Assembly (NCBI RefSeq): GCF_947500995.1
Contig: NZ_CANMUA010000009.1
Coordinates: 159,506-223,505 of the forward strand
Length of the DNA: 64,000 nucleotides
Direction: 5' to 3'
Source of the DNA: an uncultured Serinicoccus sp.
GTDB lineage: Bacteria; Actinomycetota; Actinomycetes; Actinomycetales; Dermatophilaceae
Within the stretch, counting starts at the first letter, position 1. The number at the start of each line of letters is the position of its first letter. Both the position numbers and the translations under genes were made by a program. This document shows positions 19,842 to 29,305 of the stretch, piece after piece. Under the pieces are notes generated by a model. That model saw nothing but the letters and a program-made list of their open reading frames with translations, was not told the DNA's origin and did not search any database.

Positions 19842-21274
19842 CCACGCTCGTGCTCGTGGCGGTCGTGACGACGACCATCGCCTTCCTGCTCACGGCGGGC
19901 GAGACCGCGTTGCAGCGGGTCAGCCTGCGGCGGGCCGAGCAGCTCGTCGAGGAGGGTCGCACCGGGGCCCGGGCGCTGGAGCGCATCGCGGGCGGCGCCG
20001 CGCCATACCTCGCGGTCGCCGCCTTCGTCCGCGTCGCCGCCGAGGCGGCCACGGCCGTCCTGGTGACCGTCGCCGTCGACATCCGCACGGACTCCCACCT
20101 GCAGACCGCGCTCATCGCCGTCGGCATCATGGTCGTCGTGACCTTCGTGGTGGTGGGGGTCTCCCCGCGGACGCTGGGGCGCCAGCACACCGAGCCGGTG
20201 GCGCTCGTCGCCGCTCCCGTGGTCCGCCTGCTGCGCCTCTTCCTCGGGCCGGTCGCCAAGCTGCTCGTGCTCTTCGGCAACGCGGTGACCCCGGGCCGGG
20301 GGTATGCCGAGGGGCCGTTCGCCAACGAGACCGAGCTGCGCGAGCTGGTCGACCTGGCCGGGGAGTCCTCGGTGATCGAGGACGACGAGCGGGAGATGAT
20401 CCACTCGATCTTCGAGCTCGGTGACACCGTGGCCCGGGAGGTCATGGTGCCCCGCCCGGACCTGGTGACCATCAAGGGCGAGAAGGTGCTGCGGCAGGCG
20501 ATGTCGCTGCTGCTGCGCTCGGGCTTCTCCCGGGTCCCCGTGGTGGGGGAGGACACCGACGACGTGCTCGGGATGCTCTACTTCAAGGACGTGGCGCGCG
20601 CGGTCAACAGCCGTCCCGAGGCGGCCGGCGTCGTGGCGGTCACCGACGTCATGCGGCCCGTGCAGCGGATCCCCGAGATGAAGCGGGTCGACGAGCTGCT
20701 CAAGGAGATGCAGCGCGGCCGGCAGCACGTCGCCGTCGTCATCGACGAGTACGGCGGCACCGCCGGCCTCGTCACCATCGAGGACATCGTCGAGGAGATC
20801 GTGGGCGAGATCACCGACGAGTACGACCGCGACAGCGTCGACGTCGAGGAGGTCGTCCTCGACGACGGGACGTCGCGCACGCGGGTCCCGGCGAACCTGC
20901 CGGTGGACGACCTGGCGCAGATGTTCGACGTCGAGATCGAGACCGAGGACGTCGACTCCGTCGGCGGGCTGCTCTCCACGGCCATCGGCATGGTGCCCAT
21001 CCAGGGTGCGGTCGGCGAGGTCGCGGGGCTGGAGCTGACCGCGGAGCGGATGGCAGGTCGTCGGCGCCGGGTCGCGACCGTCCTCGTGCGCCGGGTCCCC
21101 GTCCCCGAGCCGGAGCTGGAGGACCCGCGCGCCGGCCGCGGCGAGGCGGGCGCGGACCACCCGCGCGCGGAGCCGCAGGACGGGCGGGCTGCGGAGCCTG
21201 CCACCGACGCCCTCGTCCCCCGGGGCGAGCGGTCCACCCACCACGAGGACGAGGTGAGCACCAGTGCCCGATGA
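19838..21274 (+). CDS. CNNM/CorC-type membrane protein with CBS domains
   Basis: 478 residues. An N-terminal DUF21/CNNM membrane domain has three to four helices (1-160) and is followed by a conserved acidic stretch (ETELRELVDLAGE). Two CBS domains follow at about 205-330 (VMVPRPDLV and VVIDEYGGTAGLVTIEDIVEEIVGEI). A CorC/HlyC transporter-associated domain is next, then a 60-residue Arg/Glu/Ala-rich tail. Family members are linked to Mg2+/Co2+ efflux; the older name 'hemolysin' is misleading. It overlaps ybeY by 4 bp and era by 11 bp. Confidence 0.9.
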   Translation: MTTLVLVAVVTTTIAFLLTAGETALQRVSLRRAEQLVEEGRTGARALERIAGGAAPYLAVAAFVRVAAEAATAVLVTVAVDIRTDSHLQTALIAVGIMVVVTFVVVGVSPRTLGRQHTEPVALVAAPVVRLLRLFLGPVAKLLVLFGNAVTPGRGYAEGPFANETELRELVDLAGESSVIEDDEREMIHSIFELGDTVAREVMVPRPDLVTIKGEKVLRQAMSLLLRSGFSRVPVVGEDTDDVLGMLYFKDVARAVNSRPEAAGVVAVTDVMRPVQRIPEMKRVDELLKEMQRGRQHVAVVIDEYGGTAGLVTIEDIVEEIVGEITDEYDRDSVDVEEVVLDDGTSRTRVPANLPVDDLAQMFDVEIETEDVDSVGGLLSTAIGMVPIQGAVGEVAGLELTAERMAGRRRRVATVLVRRVPVPEPELEDPRAGRGEAGADHPRAEPQDGRAAEPATDALVPRGERSTHHEDEVSTSAR

Positions 21275-22184
21275 GCAGCCCTACCGCGCGGGGTTCGTCA
21301 GCCTGGTCGGACGGCCCAACGCCGGCAAGTCGACCCTGACCAACGCCCTCGTGGGGAGCAAGGTCGCGATCACCTCCTCCAAGCCGCAGACCACGCGGCA
21401 CGCGATCCGCGGCATCCGGACGACCGAGGCCTCCCAGCTCATCCTGGTCGACACCCCTGGCCTGCACCGACCGCGCTCGCTGCTGGGCCAGCGGCTCAAC
21501 GACCTGGTCCGCGAGACCCTGCTCTCGGTGGACGTCATCGGCTTCTGCATGCCCAGCGACCAGCGGGTCGGTCCGGGCGACACCTTCATCGCCCGCGACC
21601 TGGCCGACCTCCACCAGGCCCGCCGGGTGCCCGTCGTCGCCATCGCCACCAAGTCCGACGCGGTGAGCCGGGACCGCCTGGCCGAGCACCTGGTGGCCAT
21701 CGACCAGCTGGGGGAGTGGGACGCGATCATCCCGTGCTCGGCCACCCGTGGCGACCAGGTCGAGGAGGTGGCCGACCTGCTGGCGTCCTACCTGCCCGAG
21801 TCGCCGCAGCTCTACCCCGCCGACCAGGTCACCGACGAGTCGACCCTCGTGCAGATCGCCGAGCTGGTGCGCGAGGCGGCTCTCGAGGGCGTGCGCGACG
21901 AGCTCCCGCACAGCCTGGCCGTGCAGGTCGAGGAGATCGTCCTTCGACCGGACCGCCCGGAGGACTCGCCGCTGTCGGACGTCCGCGTCAACGTCTTCGT
22001 CGAACGCCCGAGCCAGAAGGCCATCATCATCGGCCGGGGCGGCTCCCGGCTGCGCGACGTCGGCACCGAGGCCCGGCAGGGGATCGAAGAGCTCATGGGG
22101 CACCGGGTGCACCTGGACCTGCACGTCAAGGTGGCCAAGGACTGGCAGCGCGACCCCAAGGCCCTGGACCGGCTCGGCTTCTGA
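21264..22184 (+). CDS. era: GTPase Era
   Basis: 306 residues. G motifs: GRPNAGKS (16-23), the PQTTRHAIRG switch, DTPGLH, and TKSD in place of the usual NKxD at G4. The C-terminal KH domain is recognisable from IIGRGGSRLRDVGTEARQGIEEL. Era binds the 3' end of 16S rRNA during 30S assembly, which suits its place after ybeY. The GTG start lies inside the CNNM gene. The stop is followed by a repeat-rich spacer and a hairpin. Confidence 0.95.
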   Translation: MPDEQPYRAGFVSLVGRPNAGKSTLTNALVGSKVAITSSKPQTTRHAIRGIRTTEASQLILVDTPGLHRPRSLLGQRLNDLVRETLLSVDVIGFCMPSDQRVGPGDTFIARDLADLHQARRVPVVAIATKSDAVSRDRLAEHLVAIDQLGEWDAIIPCSATRGDQVEEVADLLASYLPESPQLYPADQVTDESTLVQIAELVREAALEGVRDELPHSLAVQVEEIVLRPDRPEDSPLSDVRVNVFVERPSQKAIIIGRGGSRLRDVGTEARQGIEELMGHRVHLDLHVKVAKDWQRDPKALDRLGF

Positions 22185-22281
22185 GTCTCCACCCGCGCCG
22201 GGCAGGGTGCGCCAGCGGGGAACCCGCCACGGTCTGCGCGGCGCCGAAGGCCCAGCCCGTCCCGACGACACGCCCACCGCG

Positions 22282-22317
22282 ACCGGCTCAGCCACGCACG
22301 TGCGCGCCTGAGCCGGT
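22282..22317 (+). terminator. Hairpin downstream of era
   Basis: ACCGGCTCAG and CTGAGCCGGT make a perfect 10-bp stem with a 16-nt loop, about 100 nt after the era stop. It probably ends the hrcA-era operon. No T-run is present. Confidence 0.6.
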
Positions 22318-22376
22318 GCGGCCGGGTGTGTCGTCGGCCGTGGCGTTCACGTGCGCGCATGGGCCGGTGCGGCCGG
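22297..22376 (+). repeat. Pair of 29-bp near-identical repeats between era and dhaK
   Basis: CACGTGCGCGC...GCCGGTGCGGCCGG occurs at 22297-22325 and 22348-22376 with three differences. The first copy overlaps the right arm of the era hairpin. It may be a duplicated terminator or a binding-site pair. Confidence 0.7.
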
Positions 22377-22445
22377 CGTGCGGTGGGGACGGAGGCGGCA
22401 CCGACCGACCGGGGTCAGGGCATACCCGGGAGCGCCGTTCCGTGG

Positions 22446-22451
22446 CAGAGT
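22446..22451 (+). promoter_or_regulatory. -10 box CAGAGT of dhaK
   Basis: CAGAGT ends 7 nt before the dhaK ATG, and no Shine-Dalgarno is present. The placement matches other leaderless starts here, although the box is a weak match to TANNNT. Confidence 0.35.
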
Positions 22452-22458
22452 GGGCACC

Positions 22459-23460
<1,002 letters not shown>

Positions 23461-23464
23461 GGGC

Positions 23465-24091
23465 ATGGCTGACCTCACCGCATTCCAGTCCTGGATCGCC
23501 GCGTGCTCGGAGAGCATCACGGCCCACGCCGACGACCTGACCGAGCTCGACCGGGCGATCGGCGACGCCGACCACGGGAGCAACATGAGGAGGGGCATGA
23601 CCGCCTGCGCGGCCCTGGCCGAGCAGGAGGACTTCTCCAGCATCGACGCCTACCTCAAGAAGGTCGGGATGACCCTGGTGAGCACGGTCGGTGGCGCCTC
23701 CGGGCCGCTCTACGGCACCTTCTTCCTGCGGCTGGCCGGGCCGCTGGCCGCCAGCGAGGACGTCGGTGCCCGGGAGTTCGGCCAGGCATTGCGCGCGGGT
23801 GTCGAGGGCATCGTCGCCCGCGGCAAGGCCGAGGCCGGCGACAAGACGATGTATGACGCGTTCTCTCCTGCGCTGGACGCGTTCGAGTCCACGGCCGGGT
23901 CCGGGTCCGAGCTCGCCGAGGCACTCCGTGCGGCAGCGGACGCAGCGGCGCAAGGCCGGGACGCGACCGAGCCGATGGTCGCCCGCAAGGGCCGCGCGTC
24001 CTACCTCGGGGAGCGCAGCGCAGGCCACCAGGACCCCGGGGCCACCAGCGCCACCCTGCTCATCGAGGCCGCCGCGAAGACCCTGTCGTGA
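23465..24091 (+). CDS. dhaL: Dihydroxyacetone kinase ADP-binding subunit DhaL
   Basis: 208 residues. DhaL holds a tightly bound ADP that is rephosphorylated by DhaM and passes phosphate to substrate on DhaK. The metal/ADP motif DRAIGDADHGSNMRRGM is at about 29-45, with STVGGASGPLYGTFF and GATSATLLIEAA further on. Its start lies 4 bp after the dhaK stop, so expression is coupled. Length and motifs are those of the PTS-dependent kind, not the ATP-dependent fused kinases. Confidence 0.95.
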   Translation: MADLTAFQSWIAACSESITAHADDLTELDRAIGDADHGSNMRRGMTACAALAEQEDFSSIDAYLKKVGMTLVSTVGGASGPLYGTFFLRLAGPLAASEDVGAREFGQALRAGVEGIVARGKAEAGDKTMYDAFSPALDAFESTAGSGSELAEALRAAADAAAQGRDATEPMVARKGRASYLGERSAGHQDPGATSATLLIEAAAKTLS

Positions 24092-24101
24092 GCCGACCTC
24101 G

Positions 24102-26600
24102 ATGATCTCCCTGGTCGTCGTCTCCCACAGCCGTGCCCTGGCGCGGGCCGCCGTCGCCCTCGCCGCCGAGATGAGCCCGGAGGACGGACCTCGTCTGGAG
24201 GTGGCCGCCGGGCTGGACGAGGAGACGACCGGCACCGACGCGGTCGCCATCGCCGAGGCCCTGGGCCGGGCGGACGACGCGTCCGAGGGCGCCGGGGTCC
24301 TCGTGCTCGTCGACCTGGGCAGCGCCGTCCTGTCCACGGAGATGGCGCTGGAGATGATCGACCCCGAGGTCGCCGGTCGGGTCAGGGTCAGCCCGGCGCC
24401 GCTGGTGGAGGGGCTGGTCGCCGCCACCGTGGCCGCGGGCACCGGCGCCGACCTGGCGACCTGCGCCCTCGAGGCGCGGCGCGGCCTCGACGCCAAGACC
24501 TCCCACCTGGGGGACACCCCGGACCCCGCCGAGCCTGTGGCCGGGGGCGGGACCGGCGACGCGACCGACGACGAGGAACCCGGCGAATGGGCGGGGGTCG
24601 AGGTCTCGGTGACGGGCGAGCACGGCCTGCACGCCCGCCCCGCTGCGCGCCTCGTGTCCACGGCCGCCGCCGCCTCGCCCGGCACCCGGGTACGCGTGCG
24701 CAACGTGACCACCGGGACCGGGCCGGTCGACGCCCTGAGCCTCTCCGGCGTCGCGACGCTGGGTGCCCGCCAGGGCCACGTGCTCGGGGTGGAGGCGACG
24801 GGCGACCGCGCCGACGAGGTGCTCCGCCAGATCGAGCAGCTGGCGGCGACCGCCTTCGGGGACGAGCCCGGCCCGGCACAGCCGCTGGCCGACGACGACG
24901 CACCGGCCCCCTCGGTGAGCGAGGAGCCGGGGGTGGCCGGCTCCGGGCTGGAGGCGGCCATGGGCCCGGCCGTGCTCGACCGGACGGTGCCGGACCCCGA
25001 CGACGTCGTCGCCGGCAGCGAGCAGGAGGAGCAGGACCGGCTCGACGCCGCGGTCGCCGACGCGCTGGACGCCCTGGAGCAGCTGTCGGCACGCGCGCGC
25101 CGCCATCTCGGCGACGGGCAGGCGGAGGTGTTCGAGGCCCACGCGGCGCTGCTGCGGGACCCCGAGCTGCTCGGCGACGTCGCCCGGCGGATCTCCGCGG
25201 GACAGGCCGCGGCCCTCGCCTGGCAGGACGCCGTGCAGGAGGTCGCCGGACGGTTCGAGGCGCTGCCCGACGCCTATCTGCAGGAGCGCGCGCAGGACGT
25301 GCGCAGTATCGGTGAGCGGGTGATGCGGGTGCTGCTCGACGTCGGCGAGGCCGAGGCGCTCGGCGAGGGCGTGCTCGTCGTGGACGAGCTCGACCCGGCG
25401 CTGGCGATCTCGCTGGACGCGGGCGCCATCCGCGGGGTCGTGACGCGTCAGGGCGGGGCCCTGGGGCACGGGGTGCTCATCGCCCGGGCGCGCGGGCTCC
25501 CGGTGCTGACCGGTGCCGGAGCACGCGCCGACGTCGCGGCGGGCACGCTCATCGCCTTCGACGCGCGGGCCGGGCGGTTGGAGATCGACCCCGCCCCCGA
25601 GGTGCAGACCGCCTTCTCCCAGATGCTCGAGAGGCGCGCCGCCGAGCGCCAGCAGGCGCTCGCCGACACCCACCTGCCCGTCGTGACGCGCGACGGGGCG
25701 CGGGTGACGGTCAAGGCCAACGTGTCCTCGGTCGCGACCGCCCGGCTGGGTGCCGGGCTCGGGGCCGAGGGGTCCGGGCTGGTCCGCACCGAGGCCGTGT
25801 TCGCCCAGTGGCACCGGGCCCCGACCGTCGACCAGCAGGTCGAGGTCTACTCCGCGATCGCCCAGGCCTTCGACCCGCATGCCGTGACCATCCGCACGTG
25901 GGACGTCGGCGGTGACAAGCCGCTGGACTTCATCCCCATCGAGGAGGAGACCAACCCCTTCCTCGGCGTGCGGGGGATCCGCGCCTTCCGCGAGGACCCC
26001 TCGTTGCTGCTCGACCAGCTCGAGGCGCTGTGCCGGGTCGCGCGGGGGCAGCGCCTCAACGTGCTCTTCCCCATGGTCACCTCCCTGGACGACGTCGACT
26101 GGGCCCGGGCCCGGCTCCAGGAGGCGGCCCGCCGCGTGGGGCTGTCGGCACCTCCCCACCAGCTGGGCGTCGGCATCATGGTGGAGGTGCCCGCCGTCGC
26201 GGTGCGCCTGGCGCGCCTGGCCCACGGTCTCGACGTCATCTCGATCGGCAGCAACGACCTGAGCCAGTACACCCTGGCCGCCGAGCGCGGCAACCCGCAT
26301 GTCGCCGCGTGGTCGGACGGGCTGGACCCGGCGGTGCTGCAGCTCATCCGGCTGATCTGCGACCGCGCGCCCGAGGGCGTCGTCGTCAGCCTGTGCGGCG
26401 AGCTGGCCAGCGACCCGGACGTCGCCGGGCTCCTCGTGGGCCTGGGCGTGCGCGAGCTGAGCGCCGCGCCCAGCGCGGTCCCGACCATCAAGGCCCGGCT
26501 CCGGGCCGGGTCCCTGCGGGGGATGCAGGACCTCGCGGCGAGCGCCGTCACCGCCCGTGACGCCGCGGCGGTCCGTGACCTCCTCGCCCTGCACGCCTGA
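24102..26600 (+). CDS. dhaM: DhaM-HPr-enzyme I fusion phosphotransferase
   Basis: 832 residues, three PTS modules in one chain. Residues 1-140 are DhaM (EIIA-mannose fold) with active His9 in VVSHS. Residues about 165-255 are HPr with His177 in GEHGLHARPAARL. Residues about 290-832 are a full enzyme I. Its phosphohistidine site is His456 in GGALGHGVLIARARG, where most EIs have TSH. The PEP-binding barrel then shows GLVRTEAVF, RTWDVGGDKPL, SIGSNDLSQYTLA and Cys765 in SLCGELASDP. E. coli DhaM carries only an EI fragment, so this protein could take phosphate straight from PEP and deliver it to DhaL. The ATG lies 10 bp after dhaL. Confidence 0.93.
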   Translation: MISLVVVSHSRALARAAVALAAEMSPEDGPRLEVAAGLDEETTGTDAVAIAEALGRADDASEGAGVLVLVDLGSAVLSTEMALEMIDPEVAGRVRVSPAPLVEGLVAATVAAGTGADLATCALEARRGLDAKTSHLGDTPDPAEPVAGGGTGDATDDEEPGEWAGVEVSVTGEHGLHARPAARLVSTAAAASPGTRVRVRNVTTGTGPVDALSLSGVATLGARQGHVLGVEATGDRADEVLRQIEQLAATAFGDEPGPAQPLADDDAPAPSVSEEPGVAGSGLEAAMGPAVLDRTVPDPDDVVAGSEQEEQDRLDAAVADALDALEQLSARARRHLGDGQAEVFEAHAALLRDPELLGDVARRISAGQAAALAWQDAVQEVAGRFEALPDAYLQERAQDVRSIGERVMRVLLDVGEAEALGEGVLVVDELDPALAISLDAGAIRGVVTRQGGALGHGVLIARARGLPVLTGAGARADVAAGTLIAFDARAGRLEIDPAPEVQTAFSQMLERRAAERQQALADTHLPVVTRDGARVTVKANVSSVATARLGAGLGAEGSGLVRTEAVFAQWHRAPTVDQQVEVYSAIAQAFDPHAVTIRTWDVGGDKPLDFIPIEEETNPFLGVRGIRAFREDPSLLLDQLEALCRVARGQRLNVLFPMVTSLDDVDWARARLQEAARRVGLSAPPHQLGVGIMVEVPAVAVRLARLAHGLDVISIGSNDLSQYTLAAERGNPHVAAWSDGLDPAVLQLIRLICDRAPEGVVVSLCGELASDPDVAGLLVGLGVRELSAAPSAVPTIKARLRAGSLRGMQDLAASAVTARDAAAVRDLLALHA

Positions 26601-26642
26601 CACCGCACCGGCACGCGCGGCGGGGCCGCACCGGAGGTGTTC

Positions 26643-27278
26643 TCAGCGCACCCCGCGGGGCCGGAACTGGATGCTGATCCGCGGGCCGACGGGGGCGGAG
26701 GTCTTGGGGACGCAGTGGTCCCAGGTCCGCTGGCAGGAGCCGCCCATGACCAGCAGGTCGCCGTGGCCGAGGACGTGCCGGATGCTCGTCCCGCCGCCGC
26801 GGGGGCGCAGGAGCAGGGCGCGGGGAGCCCCCAGCGACACGATCGCCACCATGGTGTCGTGCTCCTTGCTGCGACCGATCCGGTCACCGTGCCAGGCCAC
26901 GCTGTCGCGCCCGTCGCGGTAGAGACACATGCCCGCGGTGACAAACGGCTCGCCCAGCTCGTCGGCATACCGGCGGCTCAGCTCCTCCCGCGCCGCGGTC
27001 AGCACCGGGTCCGGGAGCCGCTCGCGCTCGGCGTAGAAGCGCAGCAGCCGGGGCGTCGTCACCTGACGGTCCCACATCTGTCGTTCCTCGCCGCGCCACT
27101 GCACGCCCGCCGGGCCGCCGAGCGCGAGCCGGGAGAAGAGCTCGTCCGAGCCGGTGACCCAACCCGGTCGGACGTCCACCCACGCGCCGTGGTCGAGGAC
27201 GGTGCGGCGCAGCCCGCCGGCGAGGGGGCGCAGGCCGACCTCGTCGACCTGGTCCAGCAGCGATCCCTGGAGCATCAT
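26643..27278 (-). CDS. alkB: AlkB-family Fe(II)/2-oxoglutarate dioxygenase
   Basis: 211 residues. These enzymes remove methyl lesions such as 1-methyladenine from DNA by oxidation. Iron ligands are His130 and Asp132 (WHGD) and probably His188 (WDHCVPK); the 2-oxoglutarate arginines are in GPRISIQFR (about 199-206). MCLYRDGRDSVAWHGD matches the nucleotide-binding N-x-Y-like lid region, with Cys in place of Asn. The ATG at 27278 is the first of two adjacent ones and lies six bases after TACAGT. A LexA-like palindrome overlaps this promoter, suggesting damage induction. Confidence 0.9.
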   Translation of the reverse strand: MMLQGSLLDQVDEVGLRPLAGGLRRTVLDHGAWVDVRPGWVTGSDELFSRLALGGPAGVQWRGEERQMWDRQVTTPRLLRFYAERERLPDPVLTAAREELSRRYADELGEPFVTAGMCLYRDGRDSVAWHGDRIGRSKEHDTMVAIVSLGAPRALLLRPRGGGTSIRHVLGHGDLLVMGGSCQRTWDHCVPKTSAPVGPRISIQFRPRGVR

Positions 27279-27284
27279 GGCCCT

Positions 27285-27290
27285 ACTGTA
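27285..27290 (-). promoter_or_regulatory. -10 box TACAGT of alkB
   Basis: TACAGT, read on the minus strand, ends 6 nt before the alkB ATG without a ribosome-binding site, indicating a leaderless transcript. Confidence 0.55.
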
Positions 27291-27304
27291 GAACACGTGT
27301 ACGA
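27289..27304. promoter_or_regulatory. LexA (SOS) box-like palindrome
   Basis: TAGAACACGTGTACGA matches 10 of 12 fixed positions of the actinobacterial SOS box TCGAAC-4 nt-GTTCGA. It abuts the alkB -10 box, where LexA would repress, and is about 80 bp from the divergent recO start. Confidence 0.5.
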
Positions 27305-27370
27305 AGAGCGCCAGGGTGTGGTCGCCGCGGTCCCCGGTGCGGGATGCCCACCCACGGGGGCGCTCGGTGG

Positions 27371-27376
27371 GACACT
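27371..27376 (+). promoter_or_regulatory. -10 box GACACT of recO
   Basis: GACACT ends 6 nt before the recO ATG in the same ACTGGGGGT-ATGCC context as hemW. No correctly spaced Shine-Dalgarno is visible. Confidence 0.35.
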
Positions 27377-27382
27377 GGGGGT

Positions 27383-28114
27383 ATGCCGACCTACCGCGAC
27401 GCCGCGATCGTGCTGCGGACGTACAAGCTCGGTGAGGCGGACCGCATCGTCATCCTGCTCGGGCGCACCCGCGGCCGGATCCGCGCGGTCGCGAAGGGGA
27501 TACGGCGCACCTCCAGCAAGTTCGGGGCTCGGCTCGAGCCTGGCATGGTGGTCGACGTCCAGTGCTACGAGGGACGCACCCTCGACACCATTACCCAGGC
27601 CGACGGGCTGGCGCCCTACGGCGATGCCATCGCCCGCGACTACCCGGCCTGGACCGCGGCCAGCGTCATGCTGGAGACCTGCGAGCAGCTCACCGAGGAG
27701 GGGACGCCCGCGCTGCAGCACTTCCGGCTGCTCGCGGGGGGTCTGGCGGCGCTCGCCGCCGGGGACCACGACGCCCGCCTCGTCCTGGACTCCTACCTGC
27801 TGCGGGCGCTGGCCATCGCCGGCTGGCGGGCGAGCTTCGTCCACTGCGCGCGCTGCGGCATGACCGGGCCGCACCGCGCGTTCCACGTCCCGTCCGGCGG
27901 CTCGGTCTGCCCGGTATGCCGTCCGCCCGGCTCCACCGCGCCCGCGCCGGAGACCATGGCGCTGCTCGCCGCCCTGTTCACCAGCGACTGGGCCGTCGCC
28001 GACGCCAGCCAGAGCCGGCACCGCGGCGAGGCGAGCGGCCTCGTGGCGGCATACCTGCAGTGGCACCTGGAGCGTGGCGTGCGCTCGTTGCGACACCTGG
28101 AGAGGACCCCCTGA
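27383..28114 (+). CDS. recO: DNA repair protein RecO
   Basis: 243 residues. An N-terminal OB fold starts YRDAAIVLRTYKLGEADRIVILL. A helical part is followed by a zinc site made of Cys155, Cys158, Cys176 and Cys179 (CARC and CPVC). RecO loads RecA onto SSB-coated DNA in the RecFOR path. The ATG at 27383 fits the family start MPxYRDxA. uppS starts directly after its stop, a conserved actinobacterial pair. Confidence 0.94.
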   Translation: MPTYRDAAIVLRTYKLGEADRIVILLGRTRGRIRAVAKGIRRTSSKFGARLEPGMVVDVQCYEGRTLDTITQADGLAPYGDAIARDYPAWTAASVMLETCEQLTEEGTPALQHFRLLAGGLAALAAGDHDARLVLDSYLLRALAIAGWRASFVHCARCGMTGPHRAFHVPSGGSVCPVCRPPGSTAPAPETMALLAALFTSDWAVADASQSRHRGEASGLVAAYLQWHLERGVRSLRHLERTP

Positions 28115-28897
28115 GTGAGCACCCACCCCCGGCAGCCCTTCGCCCACCCCTCGGGTGCGACGCCGCCGCCGGTGCCGCGCGACCTCGTCCCGCGCCACGT
28201 CGCCGTCGTCATGGACGGCAACGGTCGGTGGGCCAACCAGCGGGGCCTGAAGCGCACGCAGGGGCACGAGGCGGGGGAGGCCTCGCTGCTGGACGTCATC
28301 GCCGGCGGCATCGAGATCGGCGTGCAGTGCATCAGCGCCTACGCGTTCTCCACCGAGAACTGGCGGCGCAGCCCCGACGAGGTCCGCTTCCTCATGGGCT
28401 TCAACCGGGCGGTCATCCACCGCCGTCGCGAGGAGCTCGACTCCTGGGGGGTGCGGGTGGTCTGGTCCGGGCGCCGGCCGCGGTTGTGGAGATCGGTCGT
28501 CTCCGAGCTGGAGTCCGCCGAGCGGCAGACCGCCGACAACGACGTCATCACCCTCAACTTCTGCGTCAACTACGGCGGGCGGGCCGAGATCGGCGACGCG
28601 GTCCGGCGCATCGCCGAGGACGTCCAGGCCGGGCGGCTGTCGCCGCGTGGCGTCGACGACCGGACGATCGGCCGCTACCTCTACCACCCCGAGGTGCCGG
28701 ACGTGGACCTCTTCGTCCGCAGCTCGGGTGAGCAGCGCACCTCCAACTTCCTGCTCTGGCAGAGCGCCTACGCCGAGATGGTCTTCCAGGACGTGCTCTG
28801 GCCCGACTACGACCGCCGCGACCTCTGGCGGGCGATCGAGCAGTATGCCTCCCGGGACCGCCGGTACGGCGGTGCCGTGGACACGCCGCAGGGCTGA
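28115..28897 (+). CDS. uppS: Isoprenyl (polyprenyl) diphosphate synthase, cis type
   Basis: 260 residues. The cis-prenyltransferase signature [14 protein letters not shown] is at about 28-41 with catalytic Asp34. [29 protein letters not shown] and the C-terminal [19 protein letters not shown] complete the family set. It makes the long-chain carrier lipid for cell-wall precursors; actinobacteria often have two such enzymes, so the chain length is open. It follows recO without a gap and converges on the zur gene. Confidence 0.94.
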   Translation: MSTHPRQPFAHPSGATPPPVPRDLVPRHVAVVMDGNGRWANQRGLKRTQGHEAGEASLLDVIAGGIEIGVQCISAYAFSTENWRRSPDEVRFLMGFNRAVIHRRREELDSWGVRVVWSGRRPRLWRSVVSELESAERQTADNDVITLNFCVNYGGRAEIGDAVRRIAEDVQAGRLSPRGVDDRTIGRYLYHPEVPDVDLFVRSSGEQRTSNFLLWQSAYAEMVFQDVLWPDYDRRDLWRAIEQYASRDRRYGGAVDTPQG

Positions 28898-28918
28898 GGT
28901 CCCGCAGGGTGGGGAGCC

Positions 28919-29305
28919 TCAGCGGCAGGAGGAGCAGGTGCCGACGATCTCCAGCGTGTGCGCCACGTCGGTGAACCCGTGCTCGGCGGCGACGGCGTCG
29001 GTCCAGCGCTCGACCGTGGGGCCCTCGACCTCGACCGTGCGGCCGCAGACCCGGCACAGCAGGTGGTGGTGGTGCCCGGTGGAGCACTTGCGGTAGACCG
29101 CCTCGCCCTCGCCGGTGCGCAGGACGTCGACGTCGCCGGAGTCGGCCAGCGTCGACAGGGTCCGGTAGACGGTCGCCAGGCCCACCTTCTCCCCGGACTC
29201 GCGCAGCTGGGCGTGCAGGTCCTGGGCGCTGGTGAAGTCCTGGGTCGAGCCCAGGGCGTCGATCACCGCCGACTGCTGGCGGGTGGGGCGTCGGGTCGTC
29301 GTCAT
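28919..29305 (-). CDS. zur: Fur-family zinc uptake regulator Zur
   Basis: 128 residues. The winged helix includes TSAQDLHAQLRESGEKVGLATVYRTLSTL (two pieces around residues 25-55). The metal region has HHHHLLCRVCG and the C-terminal CSSC, giving the structural zinc Cys pairs. Being the last gene of a znuA-znuC-znuB-zur operon makes zinc the likely signal rather than iron. The ATG overlaps the znuB stop by 4 bp and is preceded by GAGGAGG. Confidence 0.92.
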   Translation of the reverse strand: MTTTRRPTRQQSAVIDALGSTQDFTSAQDLHAQLRESGEKVGLATVYRTLSTLADSGDVDVLRTGEGEAVYRKCSTGHHHHLLCRVCGRTVEVEGPTVERWTDAVAAEHGFTDVAHTLEIVGTCSSCR

